From Phoronis australis (Eukaryota; Phoronida; Phoronidae): a stretch of DNA of 64,000 nt. Of this stretch, positions 24,101 through 38,900 are shown piece after piece. The stretch covers positions 492,623 through 556,622 of the forward strand of contig NMRA01000110.1 in assembly GCA_002633005.1 (NCBI GenBank). The letters run 5' to 3'. The position numbers were made by a program, and so were the translations under genes. Position 1 is the first letter of the stretch. Every line of letters starts with the position of its first letter. The notes beneath the pieces are model-generated. The model was not told where the DNA came from. It saw only the letters and a program-made list of their open reading frames with translations, and did not search any database.

Positions 24101-25181
24101 GATTGCCAGGTAGCCAGCTAGCTAGTATGAAGGCTATCGTCAAAGTACAACTAGGTACCACTGTTTGTTGAACTGTGTTAGACCCTGAAATTTTACACAG
24201 CTTAGGTAGATCTGCTCTTCACCTAGTCTTGAAACCAACATGTAGAGCTGTAAGGACCGGTGGGGTGCTTGCAAAATCTGGGAGTCAATTGACACTCACC
24301 TTGCCGCTTGCTCATTACTAAGTCGTTTAAGTAAAAAGCAATCTAATAAATGTCATTTTTTACACGATTCTCCAACTTTTATTTCAAAGAAAAGTACAAT
24401 CGCGGAAGACGCCCCATTTGCTATTTTTTGCTTCACCTTGTGGAATATGACAACAGCTTATTTCGATGAATCAAAACTTGCTTCCAAATTCAGTTTGCTG
24501 GTGTTAAATACTAAAAACTTGTAATGAAATGAAACCAGTTCCAATTATTTGGTGTGACACATATACAACCTCGTGGAAGAAGAACAGTTGATTGAAGAAT
24601 CAGCTAAATTGACCAATTCATAGTGCCCTATTTCACGGTCCTGAAAGTGAGTTCATATTATCGCTGCTGACGCTTCACAAATTAAGCAGCAGAATAACAG
24701 TCGAAGGGCAATTTTTTTCAGTACCGGTTAATAAGTTTTGTTTCCTGAAGGAAGGGTGTAGTTTTTAATGACATTAATTTAGTGTCAGTTTTATTTTGCC
24801 AGGTTTTTACCAAAACAAAGCTGCATATTTATACAGGTTTGCACCAAGGCTAACAATACAAAACTGTATACATGCACAGCTTTGCACCAAACACAATTGT
24901 TCAACAATGATATGGCATGAGATAGTGTGATGTCGTTGTTATAATCCAGGACGTGACCCTTATGCAGGTGGGCACTGATAAGAAGCAACTCCAATCACGC
25001 ATGGTCTGCTTTTCTGTAGTCTGCCCTATATGTTTTGAAATAGGGAACTGATGTAGTTTGATGATGACCTTCTACTGACCTTCCTAGTTATGTGAAACAG
25101 TAAAAAGGATTTGATGTCACAACCACTAAGTTTCATTTCTAGGTATGAAAGCAGCTGGTCTGCCTTGATTTAAATTCCACT

Positions 25182-26913
25182 ATGGGTATAAGTGACCTGT
25201 CTGCCATGTTTGAGGTATTGGACCCCTCCTGCCAGGGTTACCTCACCCCCGAAGACATCCTAGACTTCCACGAGGCTCTTTACTATCAACGTATCGCTGA
25301 AGACCAGGTAGAGGGCGCCATTATCCACGTGTGTGGTGCCGATGGTGGACTCAAGGTATTCAAGGAAGACTTTCAGGACGTCATTCTGGAACTTGGCCGT
25401 CGACGAGAGGTTGAACAGAGGTGTTATTGGGACTTTCAGGTAAGGAAAGGGGAACAAGTCTGTGGAGATGCTTTGTGTTTTTACTACTTGCCAGTTATTT
25501 GGGAAGTAATCCAAGGCATAGGTATTTGTTCTTTCTCTAATTGTCAGTCGAAAACCATGTTATTTACTTCAAACTTTAGTTTTACTACATGCACACTTGT
25601 TCATTCTCGTACTTTTGATCCCATCAATTCAATTCCATCTCAACGCTAACTGGCTGTTTTTCATGTATTTGGATTTTTGACATCAATGGTTGGGAGGCGC
25701 TCCTGATAATCTCCCAATATTTTTCTAAGGCAGACTCATTAGATCGACATCGCAAGCCTTATGTAACCGAGGCATAAATGGAGACCACTAAGGATTTTTT
25801 ACTGCATTATTACAAATCACCATGCGTTGATTACATTATGTAATTTAATTAAGCTTCTGTTCTTTCATTTTCTTAATTACATTAATTATGTGGAACTGGT
25901 CCTACCGCTTTCTTCTCTTTGTAAATAAACAATCATAACATCTTATGTTTAATATTTTTGTATCAATGTACAGGCCCTTGATAGAACTGGAAGCAACACG
26001 GTCCATTTGAAAGATGCCCTTTTGTTGTTGAAAGAGACACATGGTGACAAGTTCTCTACACACCTCTGGAACACCTTCATAGCATCACGGCCTGATCCAG
26101 CTGTTGACAGTGTTTGCTGGGATGAGATTCGAATGTTCCTTTGTAACCAACCAGTGGGGGCTCCTAGTGACTATGACGAAATCTTGTCAATGGAGACATC
26201 TATTGACAACAGGAAGAAACAAAAAGATGAAGAAGAATACGACAAATACAAAAATCTTATGGTAATTTTGATTGCTGTTTTGTTTTCTCAAGCTTACTGT
26301 AGAATGTACTGTCTTAGTAGTTAAAATTGATTATCGTTCTTGATTGAATAGTTAACTTAATTAGTTATTACATATTCAATATTTAAATTTCAACATTTTG
26401 GAATAATTTTCTGTAGTTACATATCGCGGGCCATGTCACCAGTGTTAGAAATACAACGTGGCCAGGGGTCAGTGGATTTAGAGCTGCGCCAGTAAACTTT
26501 CACATAATTATAGGCCCTATGTAGTTGTGTTCTCATATTCAAGTAACTGGCCTGGTGTGCCAGCACATTTATTCGCTGAAGGTTGAACACTGCGCGTGAC
26601 TGATGATGGGTTTCATTTTTATATCGTACTCTGTCACATGATCAGGTGTTATATCAGCTTCATAGCTTGATGGAGCAGACGAACAACGAAAGGATCTGAA
26701 ATCAAATGATTAAATCGGGAATGTTTTGAGACTCCGTAATCAGATTCTTGTACCTGTGTTTAAATCTGAGATTTTGTTTCAGCATTGTGATGATGTTACT
26801 GTGAATTATTCATGTTTATTGCAGCGTCAAGACAGCAGCCGAGTGTTTGAAGCTAGAGAGAGGGAAGATTACGAAAATAAGGTCAAGAAACAGGCCAAGC
26901 GCAAGCAAAACAA
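25182..26913 (+). other. Exons 1-3 of the giant gene: EF-hand head
   Basis: Exons 25182-25439, 25974-26261 and 26825-26913. EF loop 1 is DPSCQGYLTPED (preceded by MFEVL, followed by ILDFHEALY). EF loop 3 is DRTGSNTVHLKD (preceded by DFQAL, followed by ALLLLKETHG). Between and after them are degenerate EF-like segments, CGADGGLKVFKEDF and RPDPAVDSVCWDEI, so the head resembles two paired EF-hand lobes as in calmodulin. Position 12 of loops 1 and 3 is Asp instead of the usual Glu, so calcium affinity may be low. Exon 3 (RQDSSRVFEARERED...) starts the charged helical region. Confidence 0.75.
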
Positions 26914-29900
26914 GTAAGCTACTATGTCATGATGGATGTACATTCAGACAGTTACTGGATGCAAAAAGTTTTTATTTTCATATTCAGCCTCTTGGTTGAT
27001 AAAATACTTTGCGGCCAGTTTTTGTAAACCACTTTGTGCGCTTGTATATTTGGACGTGTCCCTGTTCATTGTGTCCAAAACCTGTGCACCTGCGTCTAAG
27101 ACTGAAATAGATTACAGACATGTCACGTGTTGAAGACTAAACATAAACCTCATGTGCTTTAGGTTATACTGAACTGGAGTAAAATGTCCAAATTTGGCTA
27201 ACTTTGGAAATCATCTCGGATATTGCTGATCAGATTCAAAATGAAAACAATTCTAGACACTGTGCGTTTTGCACTGTTCTTCAAAATGCTGTTGACTTAG
27301 TCGAACTTTTGCTTGTGGGTTTGTCAAATGTTATGACCAATTGGATTTTTATGTTAGTAAAGACAATGAAATGGAAACAACAGTTTAGAAAACTGTAACT
27401 GCGTTTTTTTGAGATTTCATCTTAAACATTTGTATCAAAAAGAAATTTGGTCATGTTATTGTTAAAATCCTTTTGTTATAAATGACTTTTTTTCTTTTTT
27501 TTGGTTAATTTTTCTAAAAAGACGTCAAAAGACCATCTACTAGTGAAATAATTTTTGTAATGTTTCTACTTTGCTTCAATATGTACTTTGACAGAGTTTA
27601 ATTAATAGTTCTGAAGATTTTGGCTAAAATCACAGACTTGTCAGAAGGGTTACACATAACAAGTACTCATAAAAAGTGGAAACAGGCTAAAGAAATTAAG
27701 TAGATAACCTTAAATTTTAATGAACTGAACTACAAACTTGGAGCTTGGACTTTTTGACATAGTTGTGATGGGACTTGATTAAAAAATTGAGTATCATGCG
27801 TTACGTATTGTGTTATGTTGACCAGGTGTATCATGTCTTACCTTGTGTTATGTTGACCAGGTGGGAGAAGGATGGGTTGGAGGCCATGTTTAAAGATGAT
27901 GGAAAGGACGTGGGTGTTGACGAAGTGAAGAAGATGCAACATCATGTGGGAGTGAACCAGATACTGGACGTATTGGAACACAAGTATAATATGATCCGGG
28001 AGAAATTGTTCTGGGACATGCTGCAGAATCAAGGTACATGTGAACGCAAACAATGCATGTATTAAAATTAACTTTAAATTGTTTACCCAAGTGCCTCCTT
28101 ATTGTAGTTTATTGTGAGTTTGCTAAAGCCGACTAAGATTAAATTGCTGACTTAAGGCTTATCTCAGATTTCATAAACTGCCATGACAAGGCAGGTGCTA
28201 AGAGTCTGTTGATTAACATCCAGTGATGTGTTTTGGTGTTATTACATTAGTATCAAGTCGTATCTGGTTCCACGTAGTTGTTGATCATATGCTTGGTGGT
28301 TGTACTCCTTCAGAGGACGGTATGTGGCCATCCCTGCATGAGACAGAGAGAATGGAACAGTTCAGTCAGCTACAGATCCAAGTGAAACACTTGCGCAAAG
28401 ATGGTACACTGGACAAACACAGCGGTCGACTGCCCGGGGCTCTGTATAGTCAAGAGGAGTCACTCTATGGTAATCAATCATACAATAGTATCTTACTTAT
28501 TCAGTGTTCTAGCCAGCAGTGGAAGATGATGGGGGGATTTCAGGTCTTGTGTAGAACAGAGGAAATGGCTGTGTGTGCCTGGAGAGTTTGTCTAATTATT
28601 ATATCTTATTATTACCTGGTTCTCCTGAGCTCAGAGCATGGAGAACCAGATGTTTGTATGCTACTATTGTATTTTATACATTGGTATATTTAGTGAAACG
28701 TGTCTGTTCAATTGTCTTAGCCCCTGGAAGACCGTGTTACGTAATCGAACACATGAAGATTGTGTAGGGCTCTACAGGCCAACAAATTTGGCAAACTTTG
28801 GAACATCATATCTCAGAAATGACTGATTGGATTCTCCTGAAACTTTTAGATGCTATACTTTATGCATTGTTCTTCAAATTACATTTAGGAATTGTTTTTA
28901 TATTAAAAATTATGTACTTTTGCATGAAGGGCTATCAAAAACAGGAGTGAAAATTCTTCTAAATTGTTTAAAGCGATTTGATTATATTTTTAAAAATGTA
29001 TAACATTGTTTTTAAGATTTCACCTTATTATCAAGCGGCATTTAGTCACGTTGTTTATACCATTGTTTTGCTATAATTTCTTCTTGGCCTAAAATGACAT
29101 AGTCACATGATCACATGGTCACATGATCCAATTGATGTTAGAGTAGAATAAAGTCAAAAATCTTATACTTACCAGTTTTAGAAAATAATATACTTTTACG
29201 GAATAAAAATTAATACATAACTTTTTTAGACATTAGGCTGATGGCACAAAATTGTGCATAAAGTCTGACATAACCTTAATGTTAACGCGAGATTAAAAGT
29301 TGTGTAACAGACTTGAATGAAGGTTCACTGTCATACCTTTTTAGCATTGATGGGCGAGCCAGTGTCGGTACACTTGGCCAGGAAACAAGAGCTCCTTCAA
29401 GAACAGATTGAACTGAAGACGGAAGGAAAAAGTGACGAAGAGATAGACAGAATAGTGGAACAGAAATACACACTGGATATGCAAGGTCTGATAATCCACT
29501 CAATTAGATTTACCCATACTGAACACATAAAGAATTACAGAGTTTCACAATATGCCATGTCCTTTTGTCTGCTGATACTTTGTCTTGTACCCATACTGAA
29601 CACATAAAGTATTACAGAGTTTCACAATATGCCATGTCCTTTTGTCTGCTGATACTTTGTCTTGTACCCATACTGAACACATAAAGTATTACAGAGTTTC
29701 ACAATATGCCATGTCCTTTTGTCTGCTGGTACTTTGTCTTGTAGCCACTTTATGGTTTTGCTTCAGGCAATCATTGGAGAGATATTACTATAAATAGTTT
29801 GTAAAGATTGCCTGCATTGTCCGGATTTGATATAATATGTGTACAAGGATTTCCACTTTGTTATAATATTGCTGGTCTCTGACATAAGCCACACTTTTCA

Positions 29901-32900
29901 TTTGCACATGGCTGGATAATGTTTAATTTAATTATTTAATTAAAGGGAAAGAAAAAAATCCATTACAGGTTACGTAACTCTGTTACCACTCGGATGGCAA
30001 ATTGAATTATTGTGAGACTACCGAGCTGAGATTGTGGGCTGGTACTAGCTTTTTTTCCTTCGAACAAATTCTTCTCGATTTAGATCGCGTACTGTTTATT
30101 GATACGTCTCTCGTGGAAAATACTGCCATTCCGTCATTGCTTGAGACAAGGCTCAGTAAGTGGGTCGTTTCACGTCCATGTGACAGTCATGTGACATTTG
30201 TTCCCAAGCACAGGAATAACGGAATTTGGGTTAAAAACAAGTCAACACCTGTGGAGTATGTACTGGGCATTCTTTATGATCACTAACAATTAAATTGCAA
30301 ACCGTAGTATTCAGTCATTTACAGATTGCTAATGAATTTTTAATCTCACCACAAGTTATGTAATCCTTTGTTTCTCTTGTCATATTTTTGTGTAATAACA
30401 ACTAATTGTAATTTCAGGTTCAAAAACCTGTGACAAGTTGCTGATTGACTTGGAGAAGAGATATCGCATTGATTATGACACATTACTGTCCAAAATCAAG
30501 TCATCTGACAAGTTGACACGCCCCCAGTTGGTCACTGAATACTGTCTGTTGATAAGGCAACTACTGACATTGGAGGCGGAGTCACAGTTTACCACGGCAA
30601 CTGTTGCTGTGGGGTTGGCTGAGAGGAACCAGGAAGTAAAGAGTGGAAGGTTTGTATAATGATAGTCTATGTTTGTGGTCTTCATGCGTTGTACAACGGG
30701 ATATTCTCCACACAGAAAACTAATTTCACGTAATATCCACGAGTGATAAACATTCCTGTTCCTATAAGCAGGATTCTTGTCTTCAACTAAATTTGAGGTT
30801 GAACAAAGCACCTGTTACTCGCACTTTTTATTCCAACCTGTTTCACTTCCTTCTTAGATTTGAGCACGATCGTCGTCGACAGGAAAAGCTAGCATCATCT
30901 AGACTGTCTATGAAGTCACAGGCGGGTCTCAATCTGGACTCGCACGACAAAGTGAGGGATCTTGGGATTGTTGACCTTCAGCTGGAGGTTGCGCGAGAAG
31001 TCTTCAGCAAATACTCCAATGAAAGACAGGTTAGATTTTCCGTAGTGGCATTTGCTGTAATGATATCTAGTGCGTCACAGTTCTGTGTGATGTTTTTTAT
31101 TTTTTTATATTGTGTGATGCTGATTCTAAACTATAAGTGTAATACTATGAAGCATCTTTTGCATTCATTTGTAAGGATTTTTTAATTCAAATTTGTCAAT
31201 TTTCTCCGAGATTAGCCCTTTCTTTTACTTTGAAAGACATTGTCATCCTCAACCCCCCAAAGCCATTATGTGTTTTCTTTCAAAAGTCATCGATGTGTTA
31301 AAATTGTGTATTTTAGGTTCTGATTCAAATACTAAAGGACTGTAAGAGTGCCAAGTCGACTGCACACAAAATGACATCCAAAGAAATGGACAAAACACTG
31401 ATTCGACTGCGAAGTCAGCGAGACAGCTGGAGAGAAAGTGTGTCTGAGTACAAATTGGCTCAGAAGGCGAACCATACAAAAATACTGCAGTCAGGTGTGT
31501 TGGAGGGCAGTGTTATCACCACCTGTCAAACCTTTTCTATTGTAAATTATAAGCTCTGCTTCAGTTAACCCATAATGAACATTCTGTCAGCTTATGTTTG
31601 TTAAGGTCAAGATATGACCAACAGTTCCCCAAAATAATTTGCAGTAACGAATCCACAATAACCACCAAGCTTATAAGATAGTGATTATATTTAGTTGAGA
31701 TTTTTATTCACTGGATCTGTTTTTTACACAAAATTACACACAAAAGAGCACTCAAAATGTTTTCCCTGTACCTTTGTCAGAATTCCCAAACAGGTAGTTA
31801 CTACACAGTCAGGCTTTGCAAAGTGTTGAATTTACTGTTAGTATTGTGAGTCAGTGCCGAGTGTTACTATGATCAAGCCTACTTCCTAAATGTGGCTTTT
31901 ATAGAACATATAGCAACAGGGCAGCATTCTGTAGATGTCAGAATCTCACAAGACTTTGCATGACGTCATCATGTATTAGAAATGAAGCCCACGATCACAC
32001 TGACTAGCTTGTTTGTGCGACTGTTTCGTATCTACGACACACACCACAGTTCACACATTTCACCTTTATCACTGTTATTGTATACAGAGAGTTCTCTGTG
32101 CTTCTTACATATTACCCTTCTCCCAGGTGTTGGTATATACTATGAGCGGCAGAGGCAGGAAATGACCAAGCAATACCCACAATGCTCTGAACAGGCCATT
32201 AATACATCAATCTTGGCAGACTTGCAACAGATACAAGACCGCAAGTTTGAGCAAATCATCAGAGACATGCAGAACAAAGTGAGTGATACTGTGAGGTCTT
32301 TGTTTACTTGTCAAATGGAAGTTGTATCGTATCCTCTGAATACCAAAAAGGAATTTTACATTTAAATCTAGTATGTTTTAGTACTTATTAGCAGAAGTCC
32401 ACTCTGGTATTGATTACTGGCCACTTGATACAACAGTCTCTTCATGGAGGACACTGTCAAAAGTATTTCTACCACTTTATCATAAGTCGTCCACAAATGT
32501 CAGTTGTGCGAGACTACATCATAGAGATGAAGAAAAGAACGAAAATATATCAATAAGTCATTAGAGAAGCAGTTTTCATCTTGATTAATTTTGCAGTTGT
32601 CGCTGTGGTAACTGCATACTCGGTGAAACATGTCTTTTGAAAAGTTTGTGCATTCTGTTTCAATTGGTTGTCTGGCACAACAAGTAAGTCAGGATTGGGA
32701 CATTTCAGTTATAGCTTTCTCACAGAACCTCAGTTATGGGTGACAAATTCTATGTAAATATGAACAAATTAGCAATCTTGTTGTTAATAATATGTCACTC
32801 TTCTTAGTTTCAAGTGTGGTACAAGTGTTTATGTCCTTACAGTCTGCTGACGAACTTCTTGTCTTGAGACGGACGGAGCAACAAGAACGGGTTGAAGAAT

Positions 32901-35900
32901 ATTATGACAATCTGGCATCCTTGACCTTGGGTTCTGTGGACTGCACAGAGGAAGAGAAGGTATACCTGAGCGCCCTCGATGAGAAGTACAGTGAACTACG
33001 TGACAAGCTGTTGCTTCATGCTTTGAGTGTACACCATGGGCCACGCTGGAGAGGACTGGCAGAGGAGGAGAAACAGAGACAGGTAGGAAATGTTGGAGAG
33101 TAAGCTATTGAAATAGTCAACCATGTAGGAGAGAGACAGTGTAAGCTATTGAATTAGTCAACCATGTAGGAGAGAGTGTAAGCTAAGGATATAGTCTACA
33201 ATGTATGAGAGAGTGCAAACTAGTGAAATAGTCTACAATGTATGAGAGAGTGCAAACTAGTGAAATAGTCTACAATGTATGAGAGAGTGCAAACTAGTGA
33301 AATATTCAACAATGTATGAGAGAGTGCAAACTAGTGAAATAGTCTACAATGTGTGAGAGAGTGCAAACTAGTGAAATAGTCTACAATGTATGAGAGTGTG
33401 CAAACTAGTGAAATAGTCTACAATGCAAGAGAGAGTGCAAACTAGTGAAATAGTCTACAATGCAAGAGAGAGTGCAAACTAGTGAAATAGTCTACAATGC
33501 AAGAGAGAGTGCAAACTAGTGAAATAGTCTACAATGCAAGAGAACAAGCTTCAGAATAAAGTCAAACACAGTCTTGGAAGTTGGGAGGTATGCAAAGGAA
33601 TGCTACTGCAATGTTGTCATGAAAATAATGAAATGGGTACGAGATTGGAGTCTAGATTAAGGAAATAACACGTAATATAATAAAATACACAAATCACTGA
33701 ATACCACAAAATAAGATGAGCTGCTATGAAATGTTGCTTCTGTGTGTGAAAGGGTTGAATGATTGTACCTCCAAGTGTTGGGTATGGAGTAAGACTCTTG
33801 AGTATTGTGGTGTAGAGTTGTAAGTTTTTAAATTCTTTAGTATTCACTTTGTTTGCACATCTAAAGATCAGCGCAATGTTTAAATTTCATTGTTGTTTGT
33901 CTAGCTCATCAAAAAACGCCAAGAGGAGAAACGAGTTCGCCAAGATGGCAAGTTTGAAGAGATGGAGGTAATCCTTGGCTCAGTTGCTAAGGAGATCGAC
34001 CTTCACTCTCTAGTGGGTGACAACCGTGGGGAGTATATGCAGAGGCTGAAAGAGCAGGTGAGGACATATAGCACTAACAGATGGCGCCGTAAGCAAGGAT
34101 TCTTTAGTGAGACAAGGACGTGTCAGAGTGTGTAAAACTGATCAGGAAACAAGTTTTTGAATGTATAATCTGGTTCATGACTGTAAACATCAACTCTGTT
34201 AAAGGAGAACATCTGGACTAAAGAAATATCTGATAATTGGTTTAAAGGTGCATCACTCAAAAGTGGGTTGGATTGAAACTAGTTATCAATGTTGAATTAT
34301 TTTGTATTTCAGAATTGTTTCTCAGTAAGTAAATTTGAGAGAACCTTTCTGTCTTGCTGTTTTCAATTATTTTTATTCCGTATGTTAATTTTTGTTCTGA
34401 GTAAATTGAAATATGATTCACAGCTTTGCATGCTTCACTCTGTTGCTGAGGAGACCTCCCGAGTAGTGAGGGGTCCTCCCGAGTAGTAAGGGATCCTTCC
34501 AGAGTAGTGAGGGGTCCTCCTGAGTATTGAGGGGTCTTCTCGAGTAGTGAGGGGTCCCTCCCGAGTAGTGAGGGGTCCCTCCTGAGTAGTGAGGGGTCCC
34601 TCCCGAGTAGTGAGGGGTCCCTCCCGAGTAGTGAGGGGTCTCTTTCCCGATTAGTAAAAGGGCCTCTACCGTTTAGTAAGTGGACCTTTGCCGATTAGTG
34701 ATGGGACCACTGTCCAGTTGGGAGGGAACCTCTGCCGAGTAGTGAGGTGAACCTATCCTGATTAGTAATGGGACCTCTGCCGAGTTGGGAGTGGACCTCT
34801 GCTGGGTAATCAGAGGACTTTGCAAATAATTAGGGGACTTCTGCAAGTAATGAGGGGGACCTCTGTCGAGTAGTGCGGGGACCTGTGCTGAGTAGTGAAT
34901 GGACCTCCACACAGTAGTGAATGGACCTCTGCCCAGTAGTGAGGGGACCTCTGCCCAGTAGTGAGGGGACCTCTGCTCAGTAGGGAGGGGACCTCTGCCA
35001 ACTAGTAAGGGGAGCTCTGCCTGTTAATGAGGGGACCTCTACCCTGTTGTGAGGGGAGTTCTACCCAGGAGTTGGAGAACCTCTGCCAAATGGTAAGGTA
35101 CCCTGTGCTGGGTAGTGAGGTGACCTGTGCTGAGTAGTGAGATGACCTCTAGCATGGCATGCTGGGAAAGCTTCTGCTCTCCTTTATTAATTTATTTCAA
35201 ATATATTTTTCTCACTGACAGCAAATGAACATAATATTACAAACATATTTGGCACTGACAGCAAATGAACAGAATCAGTCAACTGAGAGTTGTTAGCTTA
35301 ATTTGTTTTTTTTTTCTTAAATTTGTTTACATTTTACAGCTTGGCATGTTTTGATATCTTTTCACCTTTTTAATCTTTTATAACGTATTACTTGGTATTA
35401 AATATTGGTTGATAAAAGCTGTTCTGCACTGATTTAAAACCCTTAATGCCACATGCCTTGTCTAACAGTGAAATCTTATGATGCAATGCAAGTTGGAGAG
35501 CACTCTCTGCTATGCAGTGCACTAATCATTTACCACTGAATGAATAGCCCTCTTGTATTGCCAGTCTCTGTATGGTGTATTGCAGTTCAGAAACGCGATG
35601 TCTGTTCATTTACATAGCATTACTTGTTGCAATATTTGGTATGTTATTATTGTTTGTTTTACACAAGGTCTTGTCTTTGTGTCTGTGTTGTATTTAACTT
35701 TTGTCTCAACAACAATGGAGACTGTAAATACAAACATTTAGAAGACATAGTTTGCGTTGTCAATATTTGGAAATGAAATGTTGATAGAAAAAGTCTCACT
35801 CCCCTGCCCTCTGTTGTCAGTTAGTGTTATCAATATTTGGAGCACTACTCTATCTATTGCTTTGTGTTGCCAGTTCTCTAGAGAGGAAGCTCTGCTGGCC

Positions 35901-38900
35901 ACTGGTCACAAGGTGTCGGAGACTGAATATGAGGAGACAGTGGCTGTCCACTCCATCAACCCTCTAGCCGATGTTCAGCATCGCTACTTTGAGGAGTACG
36001 AAGCTCTGGTCACTCTCTTGCGGTCGCCCGAGATGCAGCAAATGAGTCAGAGGGAGAAAGAGATGTTACTTGTCCACCTGACGCTTGAGAAGATGGTGAT
36101 TGCCAGGGGGGGTGACTTTAGGGTCGCCGCGTATGGACTGGGACTGATGGAGCGAGTGGCTGTGGCACCTACAGGAAGGTAAGAGCATTATGGGAAGTGC
36201 TTGGTGATTTAGTGGAGTTGTTTGGTTAAGTGCATTATGGTACCAAGTTTTAATGAGAGTTGGTAATGGTATGCTGATATGATTGGTGCATAGAGATCTG
36301 GATTGATGTAGATTTGAAGGTAGGGACATGATGGGAAATAATTTGTTGAGTACATGTAAAAGTAGGGCATGTATTGCGGGAGGAAGTTAAAATTCACTAG
36401 GTATTGCAAGTGACGTTCCCACAGAAATGTCTTCATTCAGGAAAGTCGCTTGTGTCTGCAATAATGCTACTGCTCCTATACTGCAATACTGCTCTACTTT
36501 TAGTCTGTCACTTGGCGAAACAGGTTGAATATATTTAGTCATTATCATCACCCAGTCTACCATTAAAATCTTAGAATCACTGCAGACTAGAGGAAGATTG
36601 ATGTGTCTTTGTATTGGAACTATAATACTGTGGTTTCAAATTAGATAAAGAGTGGGCTGTTAAAGCGGATTGCAAAATGTTGGACGTTAACGTCTTATAA
36701 TCAGTATGCGTGGTATGATCAAATGATTTACTGTGGGGTAGTCACGTGACTTACATACCTGGATATAAATTGTTCAACTCGATTCTTTATTTTTCTCTCA
36801 GGCATTCCAAGGACATCAGTCGACAGACTGAGTTAGCCAAGTTGAGGATAGAGTTGAGAAGGGAACATGTCATGATGGGCCGTAAGGTGCCGAAGGAACT
36901 GGATGATCATACCACACCTGTCCCAGGTGAGACAATTATGTAGTTAAGGTTGTAGGAACATGTCATGGTGAGTCTTAAGGTACTGAAGGAATTTGGGGCT
37001 CCTGTGGAAGGCACATGTTTCTAGAATCACACACAGTCTGACACTGAGTCAAGTGACCGTGGAATTCATCCACTTTGTGGTTGTTCGCAGTTGTTTATGC
37101 CTGCGTGTTATCTCTCTCTGTAGGAGACCTGCTAGCCTGGGAGCACAGTATTGTGAGAGAGCTGTGCAAGAAACACGCTGAGGAGTGGGAGGTGTTGCTG
37201 TCCATTCTGATGGACCCTGGTCTGGATGAACTAAGGTCAGTGGCTGAGACTATGTCTGATGATGAGATACACACACGGCTTCAAGAGTTAAGGAACAAGA
37301 GGAGATGGCTGGATATTGAAGAACCCTGTAAGTTGAGGAACCTTCTGGTTAATGTTGATATTGTTGAGGAACCCTGTACATTGATATTGACACAGATCTT
37401 ATTCAGGATTCCTGTCGTCTATTGTTAATAATATTGTCAAGGACTCTTGTTGGTTGATGTCTATAAGTTTAAACTCTGTAGGTGAATATTGATTTTAATA
37501 TTATGTAACTCAGATGTTATTGATATTATGATATTCTAGCATGTTGAAGATTGTATTTGTGTCTCTATAATTATGTACACATTCTTATGTGTTATCTCCC
37601 TTGTCATTGTCTGAGCAGCAAATAGAGATGAAAACACAAGTATCTTGGAGGAAGCGTCAGCTATCTGCAGTGTGCGTAAGAAGAAGGTGTATGGTGCATC
37701 GTCTTATGATGAGGTCACCGTGTGGTTGTTGACGGAACTACAGGATGAACAGGACAAAGAGACGGCAGTACTCCTTGAGAAACTGGCTGAGAAGGTAACA
37801 TACATCATGAAGTAGATGATGGGTAGCAGACGACGCGTAGCAGACGACAGAAGTTGTACAATGCATTTTTTCTGCTGATTGTTGCATGTCTTCAACAAAG
37901 TGAACGACTGCCATGTGATACTTGATACTGTCATGTCATTGTTATTGTTCATTATGTAAATGTTATGGAAATGGCTCTGACTTAGTTTGAATTCATTGGA
38001 TATTCTTTGAAGATTTAAAGAATACATGTGTTGGTATTGCAGACGGAGGCTGAGTTGGAGAGCTGTCGTCAGGATCACATTGATGCTCGTCACTGGGGGT
38101 CGGCGGATAACGTACTGGCAGTGGTCACTCGGTACTTGGGTGAGGCATCAGACCATGACTTGCTAAAGGTGAGTAAAAGGGCTATTATAGCCACCTCAGT
38201 GACACCTGTCACTTTGCCAGGTTTCAAACACTCATTGTCTTCAGCATTGTTTTACAATTCATTGAATCAGATATGAGCTTTTGAAATTCAAAAGAGGCAT
38301 TGATAATTTATAGCATTTATCATCACTGTACGACCCACATTACAGAAGCATAGATTGTCTTTTGGTTTCATTTTTTTTGCATTTGCCATTAATAGTCTGC
38401 ATATTATGACCAAAATGTGAGACAAAATTCATTTAATGGATGTTTAGCAAACAAGATTGTAATCTGGTCTCCAATTCTTTCGAAATGAACGCTATGTGGT
38501 GTACTTGCACCAAATCATCACTTTTCCACCTCCAGGCTCTAGAGAACAAGTATGATAGTCTGAAAGATAAGTTACTAGCAGAGGCTTTGATGAAACAACT
38601 CGGGGAGGCCAACTGGAACCTGCTGAGTGAACAGGAGAGACAGAGGCGTATACTACAGCTCAAGTTACAGGAGAAACGACTACGGAGAGAGGGTATGTGG
38701 TCTGCGGAGAGAGGGTATGTGGTCTGCGGAGGGAGGGTACGTGGTCTGCGGAGGGAGGGTACGTGGTCTGCAGAGGGAGGGTACGTGGTCTGCGGAGAGA
38801 GGGTACGTGGTCGGAGCCAACGGGCTTTGTAGGCAGTTGGGATTGATACGCTACTTCTTCGTTAGCTTGCTTTTGGAAGGGGGAGGAGTGTAGTGACTGC

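Larger units (their letters stand above)
23539..25142. other. Intergenic region between two divergent genes
   Basis: It holds the CRE octamer at 23761, a foldback element at 23978-24100 and otherwise unremarkable AT-rich sequence. The promoter and non-coding first exon of the giant gene probably lie here or further left, because its first coding exon begins at an acceptor (TTTCTAG/GTATGAAAGC, about 25142). No other coding exon is seen. Confidence 0.6.
32843..37794 (+). other. Super-repeat 2 of the giant gene, exons 11-16
   Basis: Exons 32843-33082, 33905-34057, 35874-36178, 36802-36926, 37124-37327 and 37619-37794, 1,203 bp. Types are B, C+D fused, E+F fused, G, H, A. Boxes: B SALDEKYSELRDKLLLHAL; C RVRQDGKFEEMEVILG; E PLADVQHRYFEEYEALVTLL; F end RVAAYGLGLMERVA; H KHAEEWEVLLSIL; A LLTELQDEQDKETAVLLEKL. 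Confidence 0.82.

Noticed and set aside
30002-30286. 94-codon frame between exons 6 and 7 of the giant gene
   Set aside because: It has no coiled-coil composition and no splice signals or frame connection to neighbouring exons, and is shorter than chance intronic frames seen elsewhere here.
34673-35001. Reverse-strand frames of repetitive Pro/Ser-rich sequence
   Set aside because: They are translations of the ~21-bp minisatellite in intron 12 of the giant gene.
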